A stretch of 64,000 nt of DNA from Nitrosomonadales bacterium (GCA_016234685.1 JACRAT010000032.1:28495-92494), one strand, 5' to 3'. Positions 38,848 to 47,574 are shown, counted from the first letter of the stretch. Numbers and translations: made by a program. Notes: generated from the sequence alone by a model not told the origin.

Positions 38848-39705
38848 ATGGTGAGAGTTCGTTGGTTCGCGCTGCTGCTGACACTCGTTTGCTTGCTCAG
38901 CTCCGCGCCTTTGTTTGCCAGCCAACCGCCGCTTACGCTGGCGCATCCTTTCCACGCCGATGTCCGTCTTGCCGATTTTCTGGTCAGCGAGAAATACGAC
39001 GGCGTGCGCGGTTATTGGGATGGCGAACGGCTGCTGACTCGTGGCGGCGAAACCATCCATGCGCCAGAGTGGTTCACGGCGGGCTGGCCCAAGACCCCGC
39101 TGGATGGCGAGTTGTGGGCGGGGCGCGGGCGTTTCGCAGAGGCGGTCTCGACTGTGCGCCAGCAGCAGGCGGACGACGATGCTTGGTGCAGGATGCGCTT
39201 CATGGCGTTCGATCTGCCCGCTCATCCCGGCGATTTCGCTGAGCGCGATGCCGCGCTGGAGGGCGTCGTGGCGACGATCCGGCAACCGTGGGTGCGGCAT
39301 GTGGCGCAGTTCAGAGTGGGGGAGCTGACCGAGCTGCACGCCACGCTGAAGCGTCTGGTGCAGCAGGGCGGCGAGGGGCTGGTGCTGCATCGCCGCACCG
39401 CCCTTCATCGGGCCGGGCGCAGCAATGATCTGCTCAAACTCAAGCCTTACGACGATGCCGAAGCGCGCATTATCGCGCATCTGCCGGGCAAGGGGAGATA
39501 CGCCGGGATGCTGGGGGCGCTGGAAGTGGAGACGGCGCAGGGGTTGCGATTCAGGTTGGGTGCGGGGTTGTCGGACACCGAGCGGCGTGCGCCGCCCATC
39601 GTGGGGAGTTGGGTGACTTTCCGTTATAACGGCGTGAATGAGAAGACCGGCATCCCGCGCTTCGCCCGCTTCATGCGGGTGAGGGAGGATTTGGAGCAAC
39701 CTTGA
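38848..39705 (+). CDS. secreted ATP-dependent DNA ligase, LigE type
   Basis: 285 residues, a minimal ATP ligase: nucleotidyltransferase motif I SEKYDGVRGYWDG with the AMP-accepting Lys, motif III-like MRFMAFDLP, motif IV GEGLVLHR, motif V LLKLKPY, then an OB fold. A signal peptide (WFALLLTLVCLLSSAPLFAS) precedes the domain, so it should act in the periplasm, as described for Lig E enzymes that may seal incoming DNA. The ATG at 38848 and GTG at 38851 both sit just after GGAGG; the GTG has better spacing. It stands alone downstream of rsmA. Confidence 0.9.
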   Translation: MVRVRWFALLLTLVCLLSSAPLFASQPPLTLAHPFHADVRLADFLVSEKYDGVRGYWDGERLLTRGGETIHAPEWFTAGWPKTPLDGELWAGRGRFAEAVSTVRQQQADDDAWCRMRFMAFDLPAHPGDFAERDAALEGVVATIRQPWVRHVAQFRVGELTELHATLKRLVQQGGEGLVLHRRTALHRAGRSNDLLKLKPYDDAEARIIAHLPGKGRYAGMLGALEVETAQGLRFRLGAGLSDTERRAPPIVGSWVTFRYNGVNEKTGIPRFARFMRVREDLEQP

Positions 39706-39772
39706 TGGGGCGCTGAAGAACTGCTGCGGTGGACATCGCCCGGTGCATCTTCGCTACGTTCTCAGCGGCCGG

Positions 39773-40645
39773 TCAACCCAGCAATCCGCGCGGTTTGTGC
39801 TGCGCTTTGGCGAACAAACGGTCGAACAGCCAGTTAGGCAACCATCTCAGCAAACGCCCGCCCAAGCCCATCTGCCAAGGGAGCACCGTGAACGACTTTC
39901 CGGCGGCGATGGCGCGCGCCATGCGGCGGGCGGCTTCGTCGGCTTCCAGCATGAAAGGCATGGGATATGGGTTCACGTCGGTCATCGGTGTCCTGATGTA
40001 GCCGGGGCAGATGGTCACCACGCGCACGCCGCTGCCGAGCAATTCCACCCGCAGCGATTCTAGATACGAGATGGCGGCTGCCTTGGAGGCTGAGTAGGCA
40101 CTAGCACCGGGCAGGCCCCGGAAGCCGGCGACGCTGGCGATGCCGACGAAGGTCGGCGGTGTGCGCGGTCCCCCAACCCCTCCACTCGCAAGGAGTGCGC
40201 CGCCAGACGCTCGCCCGTCGGGCGGTCTTGGCGCAGCCCCGGAGGGAGAGGGGAGTAATGAGCGCATCGTGGCGAGGTAGGGTTGGAAGGTCTTGACCAT
40301 GCCGAGCACGTTGATGTCCATCACTTGTTGGAAGGCATCGAGGTCTTCGGCGTATTCGGTGAGTGTGCCGACGCTGACGCCTGCATTGGCGATGACGATG
40401 TCGGGCGCTCCGACGTGGCTGATGAAATCTGCGGCTGCGGCTTGCTGGGCGGCGGTGTCGCGCACGTCCAGCGGGTAGAGGTGGACCCGTCCGGGATGCT
40501 GTTCGGCGAGGGTTTGCAGCAGTTCGGCGCGGCGGGCATACACGCCGACGACCGCGCCCTGCTCAAGATAATGGCGCGCCAGCGCCAGGCCGAGGCCGCT
40601 GGACGCGCCAGTGACGACGACGCGCAAGGCTGCTGCGCTCATCAT
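39773..40645 (-). CDS. short-chain dehydrogenase/reductase
   Basis: 290 residues. Classical SDR: TGASSGLGLALARHY (cofactor loop), IANAGV, catalytic Ser in GIASVAG, and YSASK (Tyr/Lys pair). The C-terminal extension (GRLLRWLPNWLFDRLF) suggests membrane association. Substrate unknown. Residues about 130-159 are an in-frame repeat insertion (40170-40258) just before the catalytic Ser strand, which does not destroy any motif. It lies 10 bases after dsbA on the same strand. Confidence 0.88.
   Translation of the reverse strand: MMSAAALRVVVTGASSGLGLALARHYLEQGAVVGVYARRAELLQTLAEQHPGRVHLYPLDVRDTAAQQAAAADFISHVGAPDIVIANAGVSVGTLTEYAEDLDAFQQVMDINVLGMVKTFQPYLATMRSLLPSPSGAAPRPPDGRASGGALLASGGVGGPRTPPTFVGIASVAGFRGLPGASAYSASKAAAISYLESLRVELLGSGVRVVTICPGYIRTPMTDVNPYPMPFMLEADEAARRMARAIAAGKSFTVLPWQMGLGGRLLRWLPNWLFDRLFAKAQHKPRGLLG
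40170..40258. repeat. composite palindromic repeat inside the SDR gene
   Basis: CCCCCAACCCCTCC at one end and GGAGGGAGAGGGGAG at the other enclose a long hairpin (TGCGCC...GGCGCA, with inner CGCCCGTCGGGCG). It encodes about 30 Pro/Gly/Ala/Ser residues between two core strands of the Rossmann fold. Confidence 0.75.
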
Positions 40646-40655
40646 CGTTGCAGAC

Positions 40656-41276
40656 TCAGCGTTTGCCGCCTGCGCGCTCTTTGCGCACTTGGTCGAGCAG
40701 CTCGTTCAGGGTGCGGATGGTGTCGGCAGGCTGTAGGCCGGAGATGGCGAAACGGCCATCGACGATGATGGTCGGCGTGCCGGAGATTCGGTAGTTTTGC
40801 AGCATCTGTTTACTGCGGACGACCTTGGTCTGCACGGTGAAGGAGTTGTAGGCGTCGCTGAATTTCTTGCGATCCACGCCGCGTTGCGCCACAAAGGAGG
40901 TGATGTGGTCGAGGTCATACAGCTCGATGTGGTTCACGTTCCAAGCATCGAACAGCTCGCCGTGCAGACGGGGGAGTTGGCCCAATGCTTCCAACGCGTA
41001 GAAGGTGTAAGCCATCGGCTCCCAGGAATCGCGGAAGACTACCGGGACGTAAGTCAGCGTCACGTCTTTGGGCAGCTTCTTTTCCCATGCGCTCAGGTCG
41101 GGGTGCAGGTGAAAACAGTGCGGGCAAGGGTAGGCGAAGAATTCCAGTACTTCGATCTTGTTGCCGCTCTGCGTCGGCTGGGGCGGGTTCACCGGGGTGA
41201 CATTGCCGCCAGCCAGTGCTGCGCTGGACAGGAGCAGGGTGGATAGAGCAAGCAGGTGTTTGAACAGCTTCTTCAT
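40656..41276 (-). CDS. dsbA: thiol:disulfide interchange protein DsbA
   Basis: 206 residues. Signal peptide to about ...SAALA (residue 22). The thioredoxin-fold active site is CPHC in FFAYPCPHCFHLHP, and the cis-Pro loop is SGTPTIIVDG. DsbA makes disulfides in secreted proteins, which here would include LptD and the lipoprotein with paired Cys. It is part of a minus-strand run argS-SPOR-dsbA-SDR. Confidence 0.94.
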   Translation of the reverse strand: MKKLFKHLLALSTLLLSSAALAGGNVTPVNPPQPTQSGNKIEVLEFFAYPCPHCFHLHPDLSAWEKKLPKDVTLTYVPVVFRDSWEPMAYTFYALEALGQLPRLHGELFDAWNVNHIELYDLDHITSFVAQRGVDRKKFSDAYNSFTVQTKVVRSKQMLQNYRISGTPTIIVDGRFAISGLQPADTIRTLNELLDQVRKERAGGKR

Positions 41277-41291
41277 CTGGATTCCTCGCGG

Positions 41292-41927
41292 TTATTGCGC
41301 TTTGACGGGGGTGGCAGTGATGCCGTTCTGCCGCAGAGTGGCGCGTGCCTTGTTCATCTCGGCAGCGCCCTTGTACGGGCCCAGGCGTACGAAGTAGCGT
41401 GTACCCTTGTCTTGCACGAACTGATGGCTGATGTTGGCATCCTGTCCCAGCATCGCCAGTCTGGCCTTTTCGTTGTCGGCATCGGCGGTGCTGCTGTACG
41501 AGCCGGTCTGGAGATAATACGTGGCGTTGTCCGGTGCGGGTTGGGTGGCAGTCTCGGCATCGACCGATTTATCCACCACCTTGGGCGTGGGCACGCTGGT
41601 GTCCTGCTTGTCGGTCAGCACCTTGTAGAAATCGAAGCGAGGCTTGCCATCGGCCACGGCGGATGCCGCTGCGGGCGCACTGGCGACGGGCTGCTCGGGA
41701 ACGGGCGTCACACGCGGCGGAGTCTTGACCAGTGGCTTGTTGATGACCGGCGCTTCTGGTTGTTGTTCGACAGCGGTGAACGGGCTGGGCAGCTTCATCA
41801 GATACCAGGCTACGCCACCGGCGACTACCAACCCCAGCACCATACCCATCAGAATGCCGATGAAGAGGCCTGCTTTGCCGCCACTCTTTTTTGGCGCAGG
41901 TGCGCGCCCTACGGAAGTTTTGCTCAT
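41292..41927 (-). CDS. SPOR-domain inner-membrane protein
   Basis: 211 residues: a basic cytoplasmic start (APAPKKSGGK), one membrane helix (LFIGILMGMVLGLVVAGGVAWYL), a Pro/Ala-rich linker and a C-terminal SPOR domain (YYLQTGSYSSTADADNEKAR, TRYFVRLGPY). SPOR domains bind denuded septal peptidoglycan; this layout matches FtsN-like or DedD-like proteins, and the position after argS is that of FtsN-like proteins in beta-proteobacteria. Not enough is visible to call ftsN. It starts 10 bases after argS. Confidence 0.88.
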   Translation of the reverse strand: MSKTSVGRAPAPKKSGGKAGLFIGILMGMVLGLVVAGGVAWYLMKLPSPFTAVEQQPEAPVINKPLVKTPPRVTPVPEQPVASAPAAASAVADGKPRFDFYKVLTDKQDTSVPTPKVVDKSVDAETATQPAPDNATYYLQTGSYSSTADADNEKARLAMLGQDANISHQFVQDKGTRYFVRLGPYKGAAEMNKARATLRQNGITATPVKAQ

Positions 41928-41937
41928 ACCATCATCC

Positions 41938-43617
41938 TTACATTTTGTCCGGGGCGGAGACGCCCAACAGCGCCAGCCCGTTCTTCATCACTTGCGCCAC
42001 GGCCAGAATCAGTGCCAGACGCGCCAGCTTTACGGCCTCGTCCTCGACCAAGAAGCGCGAGGCATTGTAGTAGCTATGGAAATCCGCTGCCAAATCCTTG
42101 AGGTAGACGGTGATCTGATGCGGTGCGAGATCGTTTGCGGCGGTCTCGATCACCTGCGGGAAGTCGATCAGCTTCTGCAACAACATGCGCTCGTAGTCGC
42201 TATCCAGTGCGCTGACTTCGGCGCGATGCAACACGGTGAGGTCGCCGCCCCACTGTGTCAGCACACCACTGATACGGGCGTGGGCGTACTGGATGTAGTA
42301 CACCGGATTGTCGTTGCTCTGCGATTTGGCCAAGTCGATGTCGAATACCAGTTGCGAATCGGGCGAGCGCGCGGCCAAGAAATAGCGCGTCGCGTCGCAG
42401 CCCACTTCGTCGATCAGGTCGCGCAGCGTCACATAACTGCCCGCGCGCTTGGAGATCTTCACCTCTTCGCCGTTCTTCAGCACCGTCACCATCTGGTGCA
42501 GGACATAGCTCGGCCAGCCATTAGGGATGCCCACGTCCAGTGCCTGCAAACCGGCGCGGACGCGGGTGATGGTGGAGTGGTGGTCTGCACCCTGCTCGTT
42601 GATGACTAGCTCGAAGCCGCGCTGCCACTTGTCCCAGTGATAGGCCACGTCCGGCACAAAGTAGGTGTAGCCGCCATCGGTCTTGCGCATCACGCGGTCT
42701 TTGTCGTCGCCGAAGTCGGTGGTGCGCAGCCACAGCGCGTCGTCCTGCTCGTAAGTGTGGCCGCTGGCGATCAGCTTCTGCACCGTCGCGTCCACCTTGC
42801 CTTCGGTGTACAGCGCCGACTCCAGCGAGAACACGTCGAACTCCACGCCGAAGGCGCGCATATCCAAATCCTGCTCACGGCGCAGATAGGCTACGGCGAA
42901 ATGGCGGATGGCTTGTTCGTCGTCCGCGTCGCCCAGCCCGGTGATGTGCTGGTCGTCCGCGACCACCGTCTCTTTCGCCATGTAGGAATTGGCGACATCG
43001 AGGATGTAATCGCCGCGATAGCCGTTCTCCGGCCAAGACGGATCGTCCGGCGTCAGCCCCTTGCAGCGCAGCTGCACCGAGCGCATCAGATTCTCGATCT
43101 GCACGCCCGCATCGTTGTAGTAGAACTCGCGCGTCACGTTCCAACCCGCTGCGTGCAGCAAACGGCACAGACAATCGCCCACCGCCGCCCCGCGTCCGTG
43201 ACCGATGTGCAGCGGTCCGGTCGGGTTGGCCGAGACGAACTCGACCTGCACCTTGCGTCCTTGCCCGACATGTATATGGCCGTAGCCCGCCCCGGCCTGC
43301 AATACCCCCTGCACCACGCGCTGCTTGGCCGCTGGCGCGATGAACACGTTGATGAACCCCGCTCCGGCGATCTCCACCTTCTCGATGAAATCAGTCTGTG
43401 GCAGTGCGGCGATCAGCGCGTTGGCGATGTCGCGCGGCGACTTACGCAACGGACGCGCCAGCTGCATCGCCAGATTGCAGGCGTAATCGCCATGCGCAGC
43501 CTGCTTGGGGCGCTCGATGACGATGGCGGTATCGGCCAGCTCAGGCGCGACCGCCTGACGTGCTTGCGCGAACAGTTCGGAAAGGTGGGATTTGAAATTG
43601 AGAACGGGGATGGACAT
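41938..43617 (-). CDS. argS: arginyl-tRNA synthetase
   Basis: 559 residues. Class I synthetase: N-terminal tRNA-binding domain, HIGH signature [19 protein letters not shown], the ArgRS version of KMSK ([11 protein letters not shown]), and a DALR anticodon-binding C-terminus ([20 protein letters not shown]). A TATAAT on the minus strand (43644-43649) 27 bases before the ATG is a likely -10 box. The tRNA-Arg(CCG) of this window is one of its substrates. Confidence 0.96.
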   Translation of the reverse strand: MSIPVLNFKSHLSELFAQARQAVAPELADTAIVIERPKQAAHGDYACNLAMQLARPLRKSPRDIANALIAALPQTDFIEKVEIAGAGFINVFIAPAAKQRVVQGVLQAGAGYGHIHVGQGRKVQVEFVSANPTGPLHIGHGRGAAVGDCLCRLLHAAGWNVTREFYYNDAGVQIENLMRSVQLRCKGLTPDDPSWPENGYRGDYILDVANSYMAKETVVADDQHITGLGDADDEQAIRHFAVAYLRREQDLDMRAFGVEFDVFSLESALYTEGKVDATVQKLIASGHTYEQDDALWLRTTDFGDDKDRVMRKTDGGYTYFVPDVAYHWDKWQRGFELVINEQGADHHSTITRVRAGLQALDVGIPNGWPSYVLHQMVTVLKNGEEVKISKRAGSYVTLRDLIDEVGCDATRYFLAARSPDSQLVFDIDLAKSQSNDNPVYYIQYAHARISGVLTQWGGDLTVLHRAEVSALDSDYERMLLQKLIDFPQVIETAANDLAPHQITVYLKDLAADFHSYYNASRFLVEDEAVKLARLALILAVAQVMKNGLALLGVSAPDKM

Positions 43618-43766
43618 GGGCTTAGCCTTGAAAACAGGCGCGGATTATACACCGGGACAATCAGTCCTCTTGTTTTGCAGATTGAGGTAAGGTTGCGCGG
43701 ATGGTTGCTTTCAAGTTTTCCCCCGCATTTTGGGGCGCATCTTTTATTCGAAATAATCGTTAAAGG

Positions 43767-44174
43767 TTACGCTGCCCGACGCCCCAGCCCCTCAGCCACA
43801 AATGTTAGCACCAACGTATTCAGGCTGACGCCCTCCGCTTTGGCGCGCTCTGCCAGTTTAGCGTGGACGGACTTGGGTAGGCGGGTGACGAAGCGACCGG
43901 AAACGTCAGGCAGGCTGTCGGGGCGGTAGCTGGGTTGTGGGATTTCTTTCCCTGCATCGAGGCGCGCAGAAATCCAAGCTAGGAAGGCATCCCTGCCGTT
44001 GGCGATGGCTTCGATCTCGGTCGCGCCGTCAGACATGCAGCCGGGTAGGTCTGGAAAAGTAATCAGAAACCCGCCGCCCTCAGGCTGCGACAACGGACTG
44101 ATGACGTGGGAATACGCCTCGAAGGGATAGGTCGGCTGGACCGATTCGATGGATTTGATGGTTGCTGAGGTCAT
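43767..44174 (-). CDS. hicB: HicB-family antitoxin
   Basis: 135 residues. A HicB RNase-H-like N-terminal domain (GGGFLITFPDLPGCMSDGATEIEAIAN) and a C-terminal ribbon-helix-helix DNA-binding part (GRFVTRLPKSVHAKLAERAK). It should block the HicA toxin and repress its own operon. I start at ATG 44174, which overlaps the hicA stop (ATGA) and has AAAGGAG 8 bases upstream; a GTG at 44183 is too close to that site. Confidence 0.9.
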   Translation of the reverse strand: MTSATIKSIESVQPTYPFEAYSHVISPLSQPEGGGFLITFPDLPGCMSDGATEIEAIANGRDAFLAWISARLDAGKEIPQPSYRPDSLPDVSGRFVTRLPKSVHAKLAERAKAEGVSLNTLVLTFVAEGLGRRAA

Positions 44175-44416
44175 TTTCTGCACTCCTTTGCACTATCCAC
44201 CAGCAACAGGAACTGGCGGATATAGACGGGTTTGATCGGGCGATGCGCTGGAACTGTGACATCGCTTTCGGCACCGGGAAAGCTGAACACATGGTGGCTG
44301 CCGCCGTTGTTGCGGCACTCGATGTCGAGCGAATTGGCTACCACCAGCAGATCCTCAATGCGCCAATCGCGGGGATTGTTGCGCATGGCATCGAGGAGTT
44401 TGGTTCGCTTGTTCAT
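44171..44416 (-). CDS. hicA: HicA-family mRNA interferase toxin
   Basis: 81 residues. The dsRBD-like HicA fold with the catalytic His in NNGGSHHVF, preceded by WRIEDLLVVANSLDIE. HicA cleaves mRNA and tmRNA when HicB is lost. The toxin gene is first and the antitoxin second, the usual order for hicAB. ATG at 44416 chosen; a TTG two codons earlier is possible. An inverted repeat lies 10 bases upstream. Confidence 0.88.
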   Translation of the reverse strand: MNKRTKLLDAMRNNPRDWRIEDLLVVANSLDIECRNNGGSHHVFSFPGAESDVTVPAHRPIKPVYIRQFLLLVDSAKECRK

Positions 44417-44425
44417 GCGCAAGAT

Positions 44426-44443
44426 AGTATCTCATCTGATACT
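44426..44443 (-). promoter_or_regulatory. likely HicB operator upstream of hicA
   Basis: AGTATC TCATCT GATACT: perfect six-base arms with a six-base spacer, ten bases before the hicA start. HicB proteins with a ribbon-helix-helix tail bind such palindromes to repress their own promoter. Confidence 0.65.
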
Positions 44444-44453
44444 GCGCATCAAA

Positions 44454-45719
44454 CTACAGTAGCCGCGACAAATCACCGCGCGCAAAGCCCATCAGCGGCG
44501 CATCCAGCCCGCGCCCTAGCGCGACCACTTTGAACAACTCGCCCATCTCGGCCGGGCTGGTCAGCTTTTGTAACTGGCCGGAGAGCGGGGCGTAGGTGCG
44601 CACGTCGTCCGGCGACACTGCGCGCAGCAGGTCGGCGATGCCGCAGTTGAGGAGGAAGAACGCTTGCGAGGTGTAGCCGAGGAATTCCAGCCCGGCATCC
44701 ACGCCCGCTTCGGCGACGGCGGTGAAATCGACGTGGGCGGTGATGTCTTGCAAACCGGGCAGGAACAGCGCGTCGTCGTGGGCGTAGTGGCGGTAGTGGC
44801 ACATCAGCGTGCCGCGATCACGTTGCGTGTGATAGAACTCGCGCGCGCCGAAACCGTAGTCGATGAATAGCAGCGCGCCTTGTTGCAGGCGCTGGGCGAG
44901 GCTGGCGATCAGGCCGTTGGCCGCTAGAGGGAGTTCGCTCAGGTAGTCGTCTGGCACGTCGAGTCGCTGCGCGGCGGCGAGCAAGGCAAGGTCGGTGAGC
45001 GGGCGGTCTTGCCAGCAGAGTTGGCCGGAGTCGGAGAGCGATACGCCGCGCTCCCACAGCTCTTGTTCCCTCTCCCGCAAGCGGGAGAGGGTTAGGGTGA
45101 GGGGCTTTGCGGGGATGGATACAGGATCGTACAGCCCCTCACCCCCAGCCCCTCTCCCGCTTGCGGGAGAGGGGAGCCAGCGCACCAGATGCACCGGCAG
45201 CGCGTCCAGTACTTCGTTGCCGAACACTGCGCCGCTGATCTCGTCCGGCAGCGCGTCCAGCCAATGCACTCTGTCGGCCAGATGCGGCAGGCGTTCGGTG
45301 ATGAGTTGTTGCTGGCGCTGGCGTAAGTCGGCGCTGACCTCAAGGATGGAATAACGCTCCGGCAACGCGCCCAACGCCTCCAGTTCGGCCAGAATATCTA
45401 CCGCCAGTTTGCCGCTGCCCGCACCCAATTCAAGAATATGTGAGGTACTGGCTTGCATGATTTGGATGAGCTGGCGCGCCAGTGTGCGACCGAACAGCGC
45501 GGAGAGTTCCGGTGCGGTGATGAAGTCGCCTGCCGCGCCGAACTTGCGCGCGCCCGCCGTGTAATAGCCCAGCCCCGGCGCGTACAAGGCCAGTTCCATG
45601 TAACGTGCGAACGGCAGCCAGCCGCCATTCGCGGCAATCTCCTGCTGGATGAGTTGGGTCAGGCGGGCGCTGTGGGCTTGGGCTTCGGGGCTGGGAACGG
45701 GGAGCGTGGCGGCGGACAT
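44454..45719 (-). CDS. MidA/NDUFAF7-like SAM-dependent methyltransferase
   Basis: 421 residues. The family signature is visible: FARYMELALYAPGLGYY, GAAGDFITAPELSALFGRTL, ILELGAGSGKLAVDIL (SAM loop) and FIDYGFGAREFYH. The mitochondrial member dimethylates an arginine in complex I subunit NDUFS2; the bacterial role is not established. Residues about 181-219 are an in-frame insertion of two opposed palindromic repeats (45068-45174). It is divergent from the pteridine reductase gene. Confidence 0.88.
   Translation of the reverse strand: MSAATLPVPSPEAQAHSARLTQLIQQEIAANGGWLPFARYMELALYAPGLGYYTAGARKFGAAGDFITAPELSALFGRTLARQLIQIMQASTSHILELGAGSGKLAVDILAELEALGALPERYSILEVSADLRQRQQQLITERLPHLADRVHWLDALPDEISGAVFGNEVLDALPVHLVRWLPSPASGRGAGGEGLYDPVSIPAKPLTLTLSRLREREQELWERGVSLSDSGQLCWQDRPLTDLALLAAAQRLDVPDDYLSELPLAANGLIASLAQRLQQGALLFIDYGFGAREFYHTQRDRGTLMCHYRHYAHDDALFLPGLQDITAHVDFTAVAEAGVDAGLEFLGYTSQAFFLLNCGIADLLRAVSPDDVRTYAPLSGQLQKLTSPAEMGELFKVVALGRGLDAPLMGFARGDLSRLL
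45068..45174. repeat. inverted pair of family A repeats inside the MidA-like gene
   Basis: Two palindromes, CCCTCTCCCGC AA GCGGGAGAGGG (45068-45091, 11-base arms) and CCCCTCTCCCGC TT GCGGGAGAGGGG (45149-45174, 12-base arms), each with a tail of the GGGTTAGGGTGAGGGG type, point toward each other around a 30-bp centre. The whole is read in frame. Confidence 0.88.
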
Positions 45720-45779
45720 GGTCAGGTATAATTCGAAACAGGGCGCAAGTTTAGCAGTTTGAGGGGCGAGGGGCAGATG

Positions 45780-45805
45780 CCCTTCGACAGGCTCAGGGCG
45801 AACGG
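45780..45805. repeat. family C repeat before the pteridine reductase start
   Basis: CCCTTCGACAGGCTCAGGGCGAACGG, related to the copy after rsmA at 38715. If the upstream in-frame ATG were used it would be translated as PFDRLRANG, a common spurious extension. Confidence 0.6.
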
Positions 45806-45818
45806 ATATTTAAGGGAC

Positions 45819-46562
45819 ATGATGCAAGGTAAGACGGTATTGGTGACGGGGGGGGCGAAGCGCGTGGGGGCGGCGATCTGTCGACGGCTGCACGCGGCGG
45901 GCGCGAACCTCGTCATCCATTACCGTTATTCCGCCGCCGAAGCCGAGGCGTTGTGCGCCGAGTTGAATGCCGCTCGCGCCGATTCCGCCCTCAGTGTGCA
46001 GGCCGACCTGCTGGACATCGCGGCTTTGCCTCGCTTGGTCGAGGCGGCAGTACAGCGGTTCGGACAGTTGGATGCGCTGGTCAACAATGCGTCCAGTTTT
46101 TATGCCGCCACCTTGGCCGAGACGGACGAAGCGCACTGGCACGACCTGCTCGGCACCAACCTGAAAGCGCCGCTGTTCCTCGCCCAAGCCGCCGCGCCCG
46201 AGTTGCGCCGCCGTCACGGCGCCATCGTGAACATCGTGGACATCCACGCCGAACGCCCGATGCACGGCCATCTGCTGTACAGCGTGGCCAAGGCCGGACT
46301 GGTGGCGCTGACCAAGGGATTGGCGCAAGAACTCGCCCCGCAGGTGCGCGTCAACGCGGTCGCCCCCGGCGTGATCCTGTGGCCGGAAGGCGGCGACTGG
46401 GACGACGCGGAAAAGCGCCGCAACATCGTCGCCCATTCCCTGCTCAAACGCGAAGGCGCGCCCGACGACATCGCCCGCACCGTGGCTTTCCTGATCGGTG
46501 ATGCGCCTTACATCACCGGACAGGTGGTCAATGTGGACGGCGGACGCAGTGTGAATCTTTGA
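45819..46562 (+). CDS. pteridine reductase (SDR family)
   Basis: 247 residues. SDR motifs: VLVTGGAKRVGAAI (NADPH loop typical of FolM/PTR1 enzymes), VNNASSFY, and YSVAKAGL with the catalytic Tyr/Lys. This group reduces dihydrobiopterin or dihydromonapterin and serves as a dihydrofolate reductase backup. The ATG at 45819 has AAGGGA just upstream; the longer frame from 45759 runs through a repeat. TATAAT at 45727-45732 may be a -10 box. Neighbours (MidA-like gene, ttcA) match the usual beta-proteobacterial order. Confidence 0.87.
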   Translation: MMQGKTVLVTGGAKRVGAAICRRLHAAGANLVIHYRYSAAEAEALCAELNAARADSALSVQADLLDIAALPRLVEAAVQRFGQLDALVNNASSFYAATLAETDEAHWHDLLGTNLKAPLFLAQAAAPELRRRHGAIVNIVDIHAERPMHGHLLYSVAKAGLVALTKGLAQELAPQVRVNAVAPGVILWPEGGDWDDAEKRRNIVAHSLLKREGAPDDIARTVAFLIGDAPYITGQVVNVDGGRSVNL

Positions 46563-46566
46563 CTCC

Positions 46567-46690
46567 GTCATTCCGGCGCAGGCCGGAATCCAGCAAATCA
46601 GAAAATCACCTGCGTAGCGGGACAAAATCGATTTTGCCCGCTACGCGGAGTATTCGTTTGGACTGGATTCCGGCCTGCGCCGGAATGACG
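46567..46690. repeat. paired family B element (NIME-like) between pteridine reductase and ttcA
   Basis: Two 20-bp palindromes, ATTCCGGC GCAG GCCGGAAT at 46570-46589 and ATTCCGGC CTGC GCCGGAAT at 46667-46686, both flanked outward by GTC/GAC, enclose a core whose centre is itself a near-perfect 35-base palindrome (GCGTAGCGGG ... CCCGCTACGC). The core contains CCGCTACGCGG at 46638-46648. This fills most of the 163-bp spacer. Confidence 0.88.
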
Positions 46691-46725
46691 CTCTTAATTT
46701 AATTTAAGCAGAACTATTGAATACC

Positions 46726-47574
46726 ATGACCGACACCATTCAACCCATCCATTTCGAATCCCACTCCACCAACTTCAACCGCCTCAAAGGTCGTTTGGAG
46801 CATCAGGTCGGCAAGGCCATCGCCGACTTCAACATGATCGAGGAGGGCGACTCGGTGATGGTGTGCTTGTCCGGCGGCAAGGATTCCTACACGCTGCTGG
46901 ATGTGCTACTCACTTTGCGCAAACGCGCGCCGATCGACTTCCGCATCGTGGCGATGAATCTTGACCAGAAGCAGCCGGGTTTTCCTGCCGATGTGTTGCC
47001 GAACTATCTGAAGAACCTCGGCGTGGAATATCACATCGAGACGCAGGACACCTATTCCATCGTCAAGGCCAAAATCCCCGAGGGCAAGACCACTTGTTCG
47101 CTGTGTTCGCGGCTGCGGCGCGGCATCATCTACAAGGTGGCGGGCGAGTTGGGGGCGAACAAGATCGCGCTGGGGCATCACCGCGACGACATGGTGGAGA
47201 CGCTGTTTCTCAATATGTTCTTCGGCGGCAAGTTGAAGGCGATGCCGCCCAAGCTGGTCACCGACAAGGGCGACCACATCGTGATCCGTCCGCTGGCCTA
47301 CTGCGCCGAGAAGGACATCGCCCGCTACGCGCGCGGCATGGAGTTCCCCATCATCCCGTGCAACCTGTGCGGTTCGCAGGAGAATCTGCAACGGCAGAAC
47401 ATCAAGGAGATGCTCACCGAGTGGGAGCGTCAGTATCCGGGGCGCACGCAGACCATCTTCACCGCGATGCAGAATGTGAAGCCGTCGCACCTGCTGGACG
47501 GCGCGCTGTTCGACTTCAAGGGGCTGAAGCTGGGCGATGTGGTGGACGAGGGCGACCGGGCATTCGACGACTAG
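46726..47574 (+). CDS. ttcA: tRNA 2-thiocytidine(32) synthetase TtcA
   Basis: 282 residues. ATP-pyrophosphatase with PP-loop [12 protein letters not shown] and two CxxC pairs ([24 protein letters not shown]) that hold the [4Fe-4S] cluster used to thiolate cytidine 32 in some tRNAs. ATG at 46726 chosen; the TTG at 46717 adds three residues. It ends head-to-head with the GGDEF-EAL gene, with the two stops overlapping by four bases. Confidence 0.95.
   Translation: MTDTIQPIHFESHSTNFNRLKGRLEHQVGKAIADFNMIEEGDSVMVCLSGGKDSYTLLDVLLTLRKRAPIDFRIVAMNLDQKQPGFPADVLPNYLKNLGVEYHIETQDTYSIVKAKIPEGKTTCSLCSRLRRGIIYKVAGELGANKIALGHHRDDMVETLFLNMFFGGKLKAMPPKLVTDKGDHIVIRPLAYCAEKDIARYARGMEFPIIPCNLCGSQENLQRQNIKEMLTEWERQYPGRTQTIFTAMQNVKPSHLLDGALFDFKGLKLGDVVDEGDRAFDD

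Noticed and set aside
43715..43750. CCCC/GGGG hairpin after hicB as terminator
   Set aside because: Only a four-base stem with no T-run in the right orientation.
45060..45180. Repeated palindromes as a CRISPR array
   Set aside because: Units are inverted rather than direct, spacers are not of constant length and no cas genes are present.
45848..45855. G8 run in the pteridine reductase gene as a phase-variation tract
   Set aside because: It encodes the invariant Gly-Gly of the cofactor loop, and the gene is housekeeping; it serves as a caution for the other G runs.
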